Positions 39,712 through 47,672 of a stretch of DNA of 64,000 bases are shown here, piece by piece (position 1 is the first letter of the stretch; each line of letters opens with the position of its first letter). This DNA is from WHSW01 sp963759295 (lineage in GTDB: Bacteria; Actinomycetota; Thermoleophilia; Solirubrobacterales; 70-9): assembly GCA_963759295.1 (NCBI GenBank), contig CAVWYT010000006.1:124001-188000 (forward strand), read 5' to 3'. The notes beneath the pieces were generated by a model that made no database searches, was not told the DNA's origin, and saw nothing but the letters and a program-made list of their open reading frames with translations. The translations under genes and the position numbers were made by a program.

Positions 39712-40326
39712 TCAAGCTTGCGCCGCCGGGTGGTGACCGAGCGCGGCGCGCACGTAGACGACCGTCGCCATGACGCCGATCGCCACCCCGGTCACGAACC
39801 CGGCCCTGATGATCCACCAATCGAAGACCATGCTCCAGAAGATGCCCGCGAACACCAGAAAGACGCCGATCCTCCCGATCCAGTTGATCTCGAGGTCGAT
39901 CCCGCGGCGCAGCGCCAGCTGCGCGAGCAGCAGCGTGACCGCCTCGCGGACCGCGAGCAGCGCCAGCGCCCAGCGCGGGAGCAGCTCGAACTTCCAGCAC
40001 ACGGCGGCGCCGGCGAGCACCGTGAGCCGGTCGACGACCGGGTCGAGCAACGCCCCCATGCGCGAGTACTGTCCGGTCGCCCGAGCGAGGAAGCCGTCGA
40101 GGTAGTCGCCGAGCGCGATCCCCAGATAGATCAGGGCCGGCAGCGTCGCGCGGCCATCGTCGGAGTCGAAGGCGAGCACCAGGAAGACTGGGATCGCGGC
40201 GAGGCGCACGTAGCCGACCAGGTTCGGGATCGTCCAGGGCTGCAACGCAGCGCCGCGCCGCGTCGCGCCGGGCGACGGCCCGGAGCGATCGATGCCGAAC
40301 AGGCGCCGCTTGGTGGGTGTCGGCAC
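39712..40326 (-). CDS. pgsA: CDP-alcohol phosphatidyltransferase (PgsA-like)
   Basis: 204-residue membrane enzyme joining a CDP-diacylglycerol headgroup to an alcohol, probably glycerol 3-phosphate. The CDP-OH-P motif is seen as ALGDYLDGFLARATGQYSRM with GALLDPVVDRL, carrying the four metal Asp residues. Six hydrophobic helices follow, ending VTGVAIGVMATVVYVRAALG. GTG 40326 is 8 nt after the proS stop, hence same operon. garA and ftsR follow, a linkage also seen in other actinobacteria. Confidence 0.86.
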   Translation of the reverse strand: MPTPTKRRLFGIDRSGPSPGATRRGAALQPWTIPNLVGYVRLAAIPVFLVLAFDSDDGRATLPALIYLGIALGDYLDGFLARATGQYSRMGALLDPVVDRLTVLAGAAVCWKFELLPRWALALLAVREAVTLLLAQLALRRGIDLEINWIGRIGVFLVFAGIFWSMVFDWWIIRAGFVTGVAIGVMATVVYVRAALGHHPAAQA

Positions 40327-40334
40327 GATGTCCC

Positions 40335-42020
40335 TCAGTCGAGTGCGTCGACGATCTCGGCCGCGAGGCGCGCCGCGTCGCCGACCGGCAGGCGCCGCTC
40401 GGCACCGCTGCCGCGCTCCTGGGCCTCGACCGCGCCCTCGGCCAGGGCGCGCTTGCCGACCACGATCCGCAGCGGACAGCCGAGCAGCTCGGCGTCCGTG
40501 AGCTTCTCCCCCGGCCCCGCGTCGCGGTCGTCGTAGAGCGTCTCGAGGCCCGCGGCGACGAGCTCCTCGTAGAGGCGGTCGGCGGCCTCGGCCGTCTGCT
40601 CGCCGGGACGCCCGAGGGCGACCACGTGGACCTGCCACGGCGCCAGCGCCCGCGGCCAGACGATCCCCTTCTCGTCGGCGCGCTGCTCGATCGCCGCGGC
40701 GACGATCCGCGCCGGCCCGATCCCGTAGCTGCCCATGACGATCGGACGCTCGCCGCCGTCGGAGGCGAGGTAGGTGGCCCCGAGCGGCTCGGAGTAACGG
40801 GTCCCGAGCTTGAAGATGTTGCCGACCTCGATCGCGGCCTCGATCTCGATCGGATCGCCCGACGGCGACAGGTCGCCGGCCTCGACGGCGCGGATGTCGA
40901 GCTCCTCGAAGTCGAAGTCCCTCGCCGGCTCGACCCCGATCAGGTGCGCGTCGGGGCGGTTGGCGCCGGCGAAGTAGCCACCGCCCTGGATCGCGGCGTC
41001 CTTGACGACCGGCACCCGCGCGCCGACCGGCCCGATGAATCCGGGTGGACCGAGCTCGCGCTCGATCTCCTCCGCCGTCGCCTGACGGAACGCGGCGCCG
41101 AGCGCGTTCTGGAGCTTGACCTCGTTGAGGCGATGGTCGCCGCGGACCAGCGCCAGGACAAGGCCGCGGCCCTCGACGATCACCGGCATCGCCTTCAGCG
41201 CCGCCGCGGGCGCCACGCCGAGCGCTCCCGAGACCTCCTCGACCGTGGTCATCCCGGGCGTCGGCACCTCGCGGGGCTCGTCGAGCGGAGGCGGCATCTC
41301 GACCGCCTGGGGCTCGGCCGACGCGATCTCGACGTTGGCGGCGTATCCGGGGGCGAGCGCGACCTCGTTCTCGCCGGCGGCGCACGGTGCCATGTACTCG
41401 TGGGCGCCGCTGCCGCCCATCATCCCGACGTCCGCCTCCACCTCATACCAGCGCAGCCCGCAGCGGTCGAGGATCCGTCCGTAGGCGCGCCGGTGGAGCT
41501 CGTAGCTGGCCTCGAGGCCGTCGTCGTCGCGGTCGAGCGAGTAGGAGTCCTTCATCGTGAACTCGCGCGTGCGCAGGACGCCGGCACGAGGCCGCGGCTC
41601 GTCACGCTCCTTGACCTGCACGTGATAGAGGATCTTCGGCAGCTCGCGGTATGAGCGGATCTCGCGCGCGGCGTGGAAGGTGAGCGCCTCCTCGTGGGTC
41701 ATCGCGAGCACGTGCGGCGAGCCCTTGCGATCGTCGAGCTTGAACAGCTCGTCGATCTCGTAGCGGCCGGTTCGCCGCCAGGGCTCGGCGGGCTGCAGCA
41801 CCGGCATCAGCATCTCCTGACCGCCGATCGCGTCGATCTCCTCGCGAACGATGCCCACCGCCCGGCCGACGACCCGAAAGCCCGCCGGCAGCCAGGTCCA
41901 GAGCCCGGCGCCCAGCTGGCGAATCAGGCCGGCGCGAACCATCAGCCGATGCGAGAGCGCCTCGGCGTCGGCCGGATCCTCGCGCACGGTCGGCAGAAAG
42001 TAGGTCGCGAGGCGGGTCAC
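40335..42020 (-). CDS. proS: Prolyl-tRNA synthetase, bacterial type with editing domain
   Basis: 561-residue class II synthetase charging tRNA-Pro. Motif 1 region is LIRQLGAGLWTWLPAGFRVV and IGGQEMLMPVLQP. Motif 2 is REFTMKDSYSLDRDDDG, and motif 3 is IVMGSYGIGPARIVAAAIEQ. The inserted YbaK-like editing domain spans about residues 240-390 (TPGMTTVEEVSGALGV, VLALVRGDHRLNEVKLQNAL). The C-terminal anticodon domain is LAPWQVHVVALGRPGEQTAE. Start GTG with TACGCT 9 nt upstream. Divergent from the GT2 gene. Confidence 0.96.
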   Translation of the reverse strand: MTRLATYFLPTVREDPADAEALSHRLMVRAGLIRQLGAGLWTWLPAGFRVVGRAVGIVREEIDAIGGQEMLMPVLQPAEPWRRTGRYEIDELFKLDDRKGSPHVLAMTHEEALTFHAAREIRSYRELPKILYHVQVKERDEPRPRAGVLRTREFTMKDSYSLDRDDDGLEASYELHRRAYGRILDRCGLRWYEVEADVGMMGGSGAHEYMAPCAAGENEVALAPGYAANVEIASAEPQAVEMPPPLDEPREVPTPGMTTVEEVSGALGVAPAAALKAMPVIVEGRGLVLALVRGDHRLNEVKLQNALGAAFRQATAEEIERELGPPGFIGPVGARVPVVKDAAIQGGGYFAGANRPDAHLIGVEPARDFDFEELDIRAVEAGDLSPSGDPIEIEAAIEVGNIFKLGTRYSEPLGATYLASDGGERPIVMGSYGIGPARIVAAAIEQRADEKGIVWPRALAPWQVHVVALGRPGEQTAEAADRLYEELVAAGLETLYDDRDAGPGEKLTDAELLGCPLRIVVGKRALAEGAVEAQERGSGAERRLPVGDAARLAAEIVDALD

Positions 42021-42029
42021 GGGGCGGCC

Positions 42030-42035
42030 AGCGTA
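42030..42035 (-). promoter_or_regulatory. -10-like box TACGCT, leaderless spacing
   Basis: Minus-strand TACGCT ends 9 nt before the proS GTG at 42020. Confidence 0.5.
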
Positions 42036-42078
42036 CCGAGCCGGGCTGCGGGCGTTGCGCGCGACGCCGCCGCGGCCC

Positions 42079-42084
42079 TACCAT
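42079..42084 (+). promoter_or_regulatory. -10-like box TACCAT, leaderless spacing
   Basis: TACCAT ends 9 nt before the GTG at 42094, supporting that start over the upstream in-frame codons. Confidence 0.45.
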
Positions 42085-42093
42085 CGCCGTGGC

Positions 42094-43119
42094 GTGAAGC
42101 TGATCATCCAGATCCCGTGCCTGAACGAGGAGCGGACGCTGCCCCGGGTGCTCGAGCAGCTGCCCCGCGAGCTCGAGGGCTTCGACGCGGTCGAGTGGCT
42201 GGTCATCGACGACGGCTCGACCGACGCGACCGCGCGCGTCGCCCGTCAGTCGGGCGCCGACCACATCGTCCGGCTGACCAACAACAAGGGGCTCGCCGCC
42301 GCCTTCCAGGCCGGCCTCGACGCGGCGCTGAAGCTCGGCGCCGACGTGATCGTCAACACCGACGCCGACGACCAGTACCCGGCCGCCGATATTCCCCGGC
42401 TGGTGGCGCCGATCCTCTCCGGCAGCGCCGACATGGTCGTCGGCGACCGTCGGGTGGAGACGATCGAGCATTTCTCGGCCGGCAAGAAGCTGCTGCAGCG
42501 GCTCGGAAGCTGGGTCGTCCGGCGCGCATCGGGGACCGGCGTCCCCGACACGACCTCGGGCTTTCGCGCCTACAACCGCGAGGCCGCACTCCAGCTGCTC
42601 GTGGTCTCCAACTTCACCTACACGCTCGAGAGCCTGATCCAGGCGGGCAAGATGCTGGTCGCGGTCGAGCACGTGCCGATCTCGACCAACCCGCAGCTGC
42701 GGGAGTCGCGCCTGTTCGGGAGCACGGGGTCCTACGTGCGCCGGAACGCGCTCGCGATCTTCCGCGCCTACGTGCTCTACGAGCCGCTGCGCGTGTTCGC
42801 GATCGCCGCCTGCGTGTTCGCGCTTGGCGCGCTCGGGTCCTGGATCCCCTTCCTCGCGGACTGGATCGTCAACGGCGATTCCAGCGGTCACGTGCAGTCG
42901 CTGATCCTCGGGGCGGTGCTCGCCCTGGTCGCCGTGCAGATGTTCGCGCTCGGGATCATCGGCGACGCCCTCGCGGGCCAGCGGGTGATCGCCCAGCGGG
43001 TGTTCGAGCGCGTTCGCCGGCTCGAGCTCCAGGCCGGAGTCGCGCCCTCTCACCTCGAGCCCGGGCCGGAGGCCGCCTCCGAGGAGGAGCGGGCGCGATT
43101 GAAGACGATCTCCCTGTAG
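42094..43119 (+). CDS. GT2 glycosyltransferase, polyprenyl-phosphate sugar transferase-like
   Basis: 341 residues, start GTG. The GT-A domain reads KLIIQIPCLNEERTLPRVLE, VIDDGSTDATARVARQSG, and NNKGLAAAFQAGLDAALKLG with the DXD as NTDADDQYP. Residues 221-330 carry two C-terminal membrane helices (VFAIAACVFALGALGSWIPF and ILGAVLALVAVQMFALGIIG). Members make polyprenyl-phosphate-linked sugars at the inner membrane face, for extracellular glycosylation. A GtrA-type flippase-like gene is convergent and overlaps the last 70 nt. Confidence 0.87.
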   Translation: MKLIIQIPCLNEERTLPRVLEQLPRELEGFDAVEWLVIDDGSTDATARVARQSGADHIVRLTNNKGLAAAFQAGLDAALKLGADVIVNTDADDQYPAADIPRLVAPILSGSADMVVGDRRVETIEHFSAGKKLLQRLGSWVVRRASGTGVPDTTSGFRAYNREAALQLLVVSNFTYTLESLIQAGKMLVAVEHVPISTNPQLRESRLFGSTGSYVRRNALAIFRAYVLYEPLRVFAIAACVFALGALGSWIPFLADWIVNGDSSGHVQSLILGAVLALVAVQMFALGIIGDALAGQRVIAQRVFERVRRLELQAGVAPSHLEPGPEAASEEERARLKTISL

Positions 43120-43473
43120 ACGCCGAACTTGCCGAGCGCCGAAAGGCAGACCGAAGCGCCGGTGGCGAGCAGGTAGTTGAGGCCGAGCCCCAGGTGAAGG
43201 GCGAGAAAGATCCCGTACTCGAGCGCCCGGAACGCCGCCGAGGTGATCGCGGTCTCGGCGAGCTGACGGCCCCAGTGCACGCTCTGGCCCGGGAACACCC
43301 AGGCGCGCAAGACGACGAAGTTGACGACCAAGGCCGCGACCAGGGCGATCGCGGGCGCGAGCGTCTCCGAGACGCCCGACCAGCTCGTGGAGCGCCGCGG
43401 TGGCGCCGATCACGAAGCAGAAGCTGAAGGCAGAGGCGAGCGCGTACCGCGGCATGTCCCTCAGCGCTTCCAC
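43050..43473 (-). CDS. GtrA-like membrane protein (one apparent frameshift)
   Basis: Reconstructed 140-residue protein with four membrane helices: YALASAFSFCFVIGATAALH (frame of the start), IALVAALVVNFVVLRAWVFP, then FRALEYGIFLALHLGLGLNY, and the end GASVCLSALGKFGVYREIVF in the second frame. An extra base near 43374 separates the frames. GtrA proteins are linked with flipping of polyprenyl-linked sugars. Start GTG 43473 with TACACT 7 nt upstream, or ATG 43455. Its 3' end overlaps the convergent GT2 gene by 70 nt. Confidence 0.72.
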
Positions 43474-43480
43474 CGCCGCG

Positions 43481-43486
43481 AGTGTA
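43481..43486 (-). promoter_or_regulatory. -10-like box TACACT, leaderless spacing
   Basis: Minus-strand TACACT ends 7 nt before the GTG at 43473. Confidence 0.45.
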
Positions 43487-43536
43487 GGAGCCGCCGCCAC
43501 GGCTCGCGCCCGGGCATGGGATCATCACTCGCCCTC

Positions 43537-44145
43537 ATGGTCGCGGCCGGCAACGTCTATGACAAGTACGGCACCCGCAATCCGATCGAGCGCCGCCTGG
43601 TCGGCGGCTTCCTCGGCCAGGTGCGCGAGCTCGTCGAGCGCACCGGCGCTCGCGAGGCACACGAAGTCGGCTGCGGCGAGGGCGAGCTGTCGCTGATGCT
43701 CGCCCGCCGGGGGCTGACGGTGCGCGGCACCGACATCTCCGCCGAGGTGATCGAGGAGGCGCGCCGGCGCGCCGCGGCGGCCGGACTCGGGGTCAGCTAC
43801 CGCGCGGCGCCGATCGAATCGCTCGACCCGGCGCGCGACTCCGCCGAGCTGATCATCTGCTGCGAGGTGCTCGAGCATCTCGACGACGCGGCAGGCGGGC
43901 CTCGAGACGCTCGCCGGCCTGGCGCGACCCTGGCTGCTGGTCAGCGTCCCCCGCGAGCCCCTGTGGCGGGCGCTCAACCTGGCGCGGGTCAAGTACGTGC
44001 GCGAGCTCGGCAACACGCCCGGGCACCTCGGGCACTGGTCGCGGAGCGCCTTCGTCGACTTCCTCGTGCGCCCGGGTGGAAGTCGTCGAGCGTGCACAGC
44101 CCGCTCCCATGGACGATGGCGCTCTGCCGCGCGGGGGCGGAGTGA
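43537..44145 (+). CDS. Class I SAM-dependent methyltransferase (frame interrupted)
   Basis: Reconstructed ~201-residue methyltransferase: NVYDKYGTRNPIERRLVGGF, motif I EAHEVGCGEGELSLMLARRG, RGTDISAEVIEEARRRA, ELIICCEVLEHLDDAA, then in the next frame TLAGLARPWLLVSVPREPLW, GNTPGHLGHWSRSAFVDFLV, and finally VHSPLPWTMALCRAGAE in the original frame. Extra bases near 43893, 44072 and 44088 (three insertions, so the reading frame closes again) explain all breaks. It resembles methyltransferases of glycan and lipid clusters. Its stop overlaps the next gene's GTG by 4 nt. ATG 43516 would add 7 residues. Confidence 0.72.
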   Translation: MVAAGNVYDKYGTRNPIERRLVGGFLGQVRELVERTGAREAHEVGCGEGELSLMLARRGLTVRGTDISAEVIEEARRRAAAAGLGVSYRAAPIESLDPARDSAELIICCEVLEHLDDAAGGPRDARRPGATLAAGQRPPRAPVAGAQPGAGQVRARARQHARAPRALVAERLRRLPRAPGWKSSSVHSPLPWTMALCRAGAE

Positions 44146-45884
44146 GCCGCGTCCGCGCCGCGGCCGGCTGGGCGCTTGCGCGCCCGGGCACGATCGCGAT
44201 CGTCGCCCTGGGGATCGCCTGGGGCTCGGTGATCCACACGATGGGCTGGGCGCAGCTCGCCCATTTCGCGGAGGTGCGGGCGCTCGCCGACGGTGAGAGG
44301 ACGATCGACCGCTGGCACTGGGAGACCGGCGACGTGGCCTGGATCGACGGCCATTACTACTCGGTCAAGTCGCCGGGAATGGCGGCGCTGAGCACACCGC
44401 TGTACCTGCTGATCGACGCCGCCGGCGGGCGCAAGCTGTCCGCTGCGGCCGCCGGCAACGCCAGCCGCGCCTACGAGCCCCGTTGGGTCCCCAACGACGG
44501 GCCGCCCTATGCCTCCTACGGCTATGACCCCGACCGCGCATTGCGAATCCAGAAGCGGGTCGAGGACGAGACCGCGATCGTCTGGGCCCTGACCCTGCTC
44601 GCCGCGGTGTTGCCCTCGGTCCTGCTCCTGTTCGCCGTCCGCCGGGTCGCCGACCGGCTCGAGCCCGGCTACGGGACCGCGGCCGCGATCACGCTCGGGG
44701 CCGCGACGATCCTGATGGTGTTCGCGGCCGAGTTCTTCTCCCACGCGATCTCGACGGCGCTCGGGTTCGCCGGCTTCGTGGTCCTGGTTCGCGAGCGCGC
44801 CGGTCCGCCGCGGCCCTGGCTGGTCGCGCTCGGCGGCCTGCTCGCCGGGCTCGCGGTCAGCTTCGAATTCCAGGTCGGCCTCGTCGGCGTGGTGCTGTTC
44901 TTCTACGCGCTCGCCCGCGGCGGCCGCATCCGTCGCGGGCTCGCCTACGCGGGCGGGGCGCTGGCCGGCGCCGTGCCCGCGCTCGCCTTCAACGCCTGGA
45001 CCCTCGGCAGCCCGTTCAAGCTCGCCTACAGCCACGCGGTCGCGGTCGTCGGCAACAACGGCCACTTCTCGCTCGGCCTCAACAGCGACGGATTCTTCGG
45101 GATCACGCTGCCGCGCTTCGAGGCGGCGCGCGACCTGCTGCTCGGCGGCCGCGGGGTGCTGGTGCTGACCCCGATCCTGCTCATGGCGGTGCTCGGGGTC
45201 GTGCTCATGTACCGTCGCGGCCACCGCGCCGAGGCGCTGACGGTCGGCGGCGTCGCGCTCGCCTACTTCCTCTACAACAGCGGCTACTGGCAGCCGTACG
45301 GCGGCGGCACCGCGGGGCCGCGGTTCCTGATCCCGGCGATGCCGTTCTTGGCCCTCGGGCTGGCCTTCGCCTACCGCCGGCTGCCGGCGACCACGCTGGG
45401 GCTCGCGATCCCCTCGGTGCTCTGGATGGTCACCGCGAGCATCACCTACCCGCTGGTCGGGGAGCAGGGGACCGGCTACTGGGTCGACGACCTCCGCGGC
45501 GGGGTGCTCGAGCACACCCTGCTCACCGTGGTCGGCGTCCGTGCGAACTGGATCGCGATCCTGCCGGTGCTGGTCGCGATCGCCGTGGCGATCGGCTTCG
45601 CGGTCGTTGCGACGCCGCGGCCGGACCCCCTGCGCAGGCTCGATCTTCGGCTCGCGGCCGGCGCGCTGTGCGCCTGGGTGGCGGTCTCCATCCTCGGCCC
45701 TGGGGTGAGCAGCGATCCGGTGACGCCGCTCAGCGGAAGCACCAGCTCGCTGGCGTTGATCACCGCCGGCGCGCTCGTCGCGCTGGTCGCGATCGCCACC
45801 CTGCGGCGGGCGTGTCGCACGCCGAAGCGCCCTCAGGGCTCCGGGGTCACCGGCGAGCTCGCGTTCGGCGAGCCGATGTCGTAG
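44142..45884 (+). CDS. Polytopic membrane protein, GT-C glycosyltransferase-like
   Basis: 580 residues with about 12 hydrophobic helices. The first helix GTIAIVALGIAWGSVIHTMG is followed by a large outer loop (DGERTIDRWHWETGDVAWID, GHYYSVKSPGMAALSTPLYL), in the position where GT-C enzymes bind the lipid-linked sugar and carry acidic residues. Later helices include LALITAGALVALVAIATLRR. No definite family is recognized, but the topology and neighbours (GT2, GtrA, methyltransferase) fit an extracytoplasmic sugar transferase. The start GTG overlaps the methyltransferase stop. Its end overlaps the convergent gene by 52 nt. Confidence 0.65.
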   Translation: MSRVRAAAGWALARPGTIAIVALGIAWGSVIHTMGWAQLAHFAEVRALADGERTIDRWHWETGDVAWIDGHYYSVKSPGMAALSTPLYLLIDAAGGRKLSAAAAGNASRAYEPRWVPNDGPPYASYGYDPDRALRIQKRVEDETAIVWALTLLAAVLPSVLLLFAVRRVADRLEPGYGTAAAITLGAATILMVFAAEFFSHAISTALGFAGFVVLVRERAGPPRPWLVALGGLLAGLAVSFEFQVGLVGVVLFFYALARGGRIRRGLAYAGGALAGAVPALAFNAWTLGSPFKLAYSHAVAVVGNNGHFSLGLNSDGFFGITLPRFEAARDLLLGGRGVLVLTPILLMAVLGVVLMYRRGHRAEALTVGGVALAYFLYNSGYWQPYGGGTAGPRFLIPAMPFLALGLAFAYRRLPATTLGLAIPSVLWMVTASITYPLVGEQGTGYWVDDLRGGVLEHTLLTVVGVRANWIAILPVLVAIAVAIGFAVVATPRPDPLRRLDLRLAAGALCAWVAVSILGPGVSSDPVTPLSGSTSSLALITAGALVALVAIATLRRACRTPKRPQGSGVTGELAFGEPMS

Positions 45885-47557
45885 ATCAGCAGGTCGTCCA
45901 GGCGCCGGCGGGTGATCCCGAGTCCGCCAATCGGCCGCTCGGCCGCGCGTGCCTGCGCGGTGCCGTCGACGCGGGCGAGGTGCAAGATCACGCTGCGCAC
46001 TCCGCGGTCGCGCAGGACTTCGACGCTCGCTCGGTCGGGGAAGCCGTCGACGGCGTCGATCAGCTTCTGGGTGTACCGCGGCTCCACGCTCGAGCGGCCG
46101 TTGACCAGCAGCGGGAAGCCGTCGCTCGACCAGAACAGGTACCGGCGATTGTCGGTCGGCAGCGCCGCCGGCAGGTGAAGCTGGGGGTCGGGCACGTCGG
46201 AGACGTCGGCGGGCGCCGCCGGCACGCGTGGCTGGGCGAGGCTGTCGGTCGGGTCGAACGGGAGCCCGCGGCCCTCGATCGCGATCGCGATCGCGATCAG
46301 CGCCGCCAGCGCGGTCGTCGCCGCCGGTCTCAAACGCGGGCCGCGGGCGCGCACCGCCTCGAGGGCGCTCGACGCGCCGGCGCCGGCGAGGATCGCGAGG
46401 CCGATCGTCGCGTAGGTGAACAGCCGCCCGGGCGTCCGCATCCCGTCCCAGCCCGGGAGCAGGTCGTAGGCGAGCCGGTCCGGCCACAGCAACCCGCCCG
46501 ACTGATCGAACCCCAATGCCAGGATCGAGACCCCGAGCACGCCGAGGCCGACGCCGATCCGCACGGCGCGCCGCAGTGGACCCGTGCAGAGCCCGCCGAT
46601 CGCGAGGGCGAGGATGATCAGGCCGGGAAACAGGGTCTTCTCCTGCGGGTTTCGAAGCCCGTCGCGGATGGCCGCGGTCGCTCCGCCCCAGATCGGGTTC
46701 TCGCCCGGGGCGACCAGGAAGACCTGCGGCGAATCGGAGAACGCCTCGACCGTCGACGGGGGTCGCTCGGCGCCCGGCTGCTCGTCGGCGACCCGCAGGT
46801 ACGGGCGCGCGATCAGCGCCGCGGTGGCGATGAAGAGCGCCGCGCCGGCGACGCTCGCCACGACCAGGCGCCGCGGCAGGGGCGGGCGCCCGCGTCGCCA
46901 CCAGACGATCGCCGCGACCACGCCGAGCAGGCAGAGCAGGTACGCAAGCGGCAGGCCGAGCGTCGGCCCGAGCGTGAACTGCCAGGTCGCGACGGCGAAA
47001 CCGGCGAACACCCACGCGGCCCGGCGGGTCCGATAGCCCCGCAGCCCGACGGCGAACGCGAGCGGGATCCCGCCGCTGGAGATCACGTGCAGGTGGCCGT
47101 CCTGCTCGAGACGAAACGGCGCACACGCGAATGCGGCCCCGGCGACCGCCGCTCCCGCCGGGCCGAGGCCGAGCTCGCGGCCGAGCAGGTAGGCGCCGAC
47201 GAAGCAGAGCGCGTAGGCGAACAGAAACAGGAGGTCGTACCGGGCCGCCGCGGCCTCCGGCCCCGAGCCGATCATGCCCGCCGGGGCGTAGCCGATCAGC
47301 GCGTCCGAGAAGGCGAGCGTGTCGTGCAGCGGCCAGAACTGGTTCGACTGAAAGAACTCCAGAGGCTGGTGCAACACCGCGTAGCCGCCCCAGGCGACCT
47401 GCCACGACTGCGGCAGCGGATCGCCCAGGTCCTTCGGGATCGTCTCCCCCAGGTGCAGGATCAGCGGCCAGTTCATGACCAGCGAGAGGGCGATCCCGGC
47501 GAGGCAGGCGAGCAGGAGCTCGCTCCCGCTCACCTCTTTGCGAGTGGCAACGGTCAA
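45833..47557 (-). CDS. Polytopic membrane protein of unknown function (GT-C-like)
   Basis: About 574 residues with 11-12 predicted helices. ELLLACLAGIALSLVMNWPL is the first, followed by a loop HLGETIPKDLGDPLPQSWQV whose acidic residue matches the position of the GT-C catalytic Asp. Then come FLFAYALCFVGAYLLGREL, FALGF-type helices, and a soluble C-terminal part (DDLLIYDIGSPNASSPVTPE). The start is uncertain: TTG 47557 or GTG 47533. The reading frame stays open for 200 nt upstream with no start evidence. It follows ispG by about 115 nt on the same strand. Role unknown; likely glycan transfer or polymer export. Confidence 0.6.
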   Translation of the reverse strand: MTVATRKEVSGSELLLACLAGIALSLVMNWPLILHLGETIPKDLGDPLPQSWQVAWGGYAVLHQPLEFFQSNQFWPLHDTLAFSDALIGYAPAGMIGSGPEAAAARYDLLFLFAYALCFVGAYLLGRELGLGPAGAAVAGAAFACAPFRLEQDGHLHVISSGGIPLAFAVGLRGYRTRRAAWVFAGFAVATWQFTLGPTLGLPLAYLLCLLGVVAAIVWWRRGRPPLPRRLVVASVAGAALFIATAALIARPYLRVADEQPGAERPPSTVEAFSDSPQVFLVAPGENPIWGGATAAIRDGLRNPQEKTLFPGLIILALAIGGLCTGPLRRAVRIGVGLGVLGVSILALGFDQSGGLLWPDRLAYDLLPGWDGMRTPGRLFTYATIGLAILAGAGASSALEAVRARGPRLRPAATTALAALIAIAIAIEGRGLPFDPTDSLAQPRVPAAPADVSDVPDPQLHLPAALPTDNRRYLFWSSDGFPLLVNGRSSVEPRYTQKLIDAVDGFPDRASVEVLRDRGVRSVILHLARVDGTAQARAAERPIGGLGITRRRLDDLLIYDIGSPNASSPVTPEP

Positions 47558-47672
47558 CGGGCGGGGATACTGCCAGCGTGGACGGCCAACGCGCGTCGCC
47601 CATCTCGGCGACCCGGCGCTGGAGCTCGAGCGCCCGGCGCACCCGGACGGCGGTCCCGTCGACGCCGGCTCG

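Noticed and set aside
43989..47642. A minus-strand open frame of over 1200 codons antisense to the two membrane protein genes
   Set aside because: Its product is Arg/Pro/Gly-rich low-complexity text with no motif. It arises because stop codons are rare at this GC content, and real genes are in other frames.
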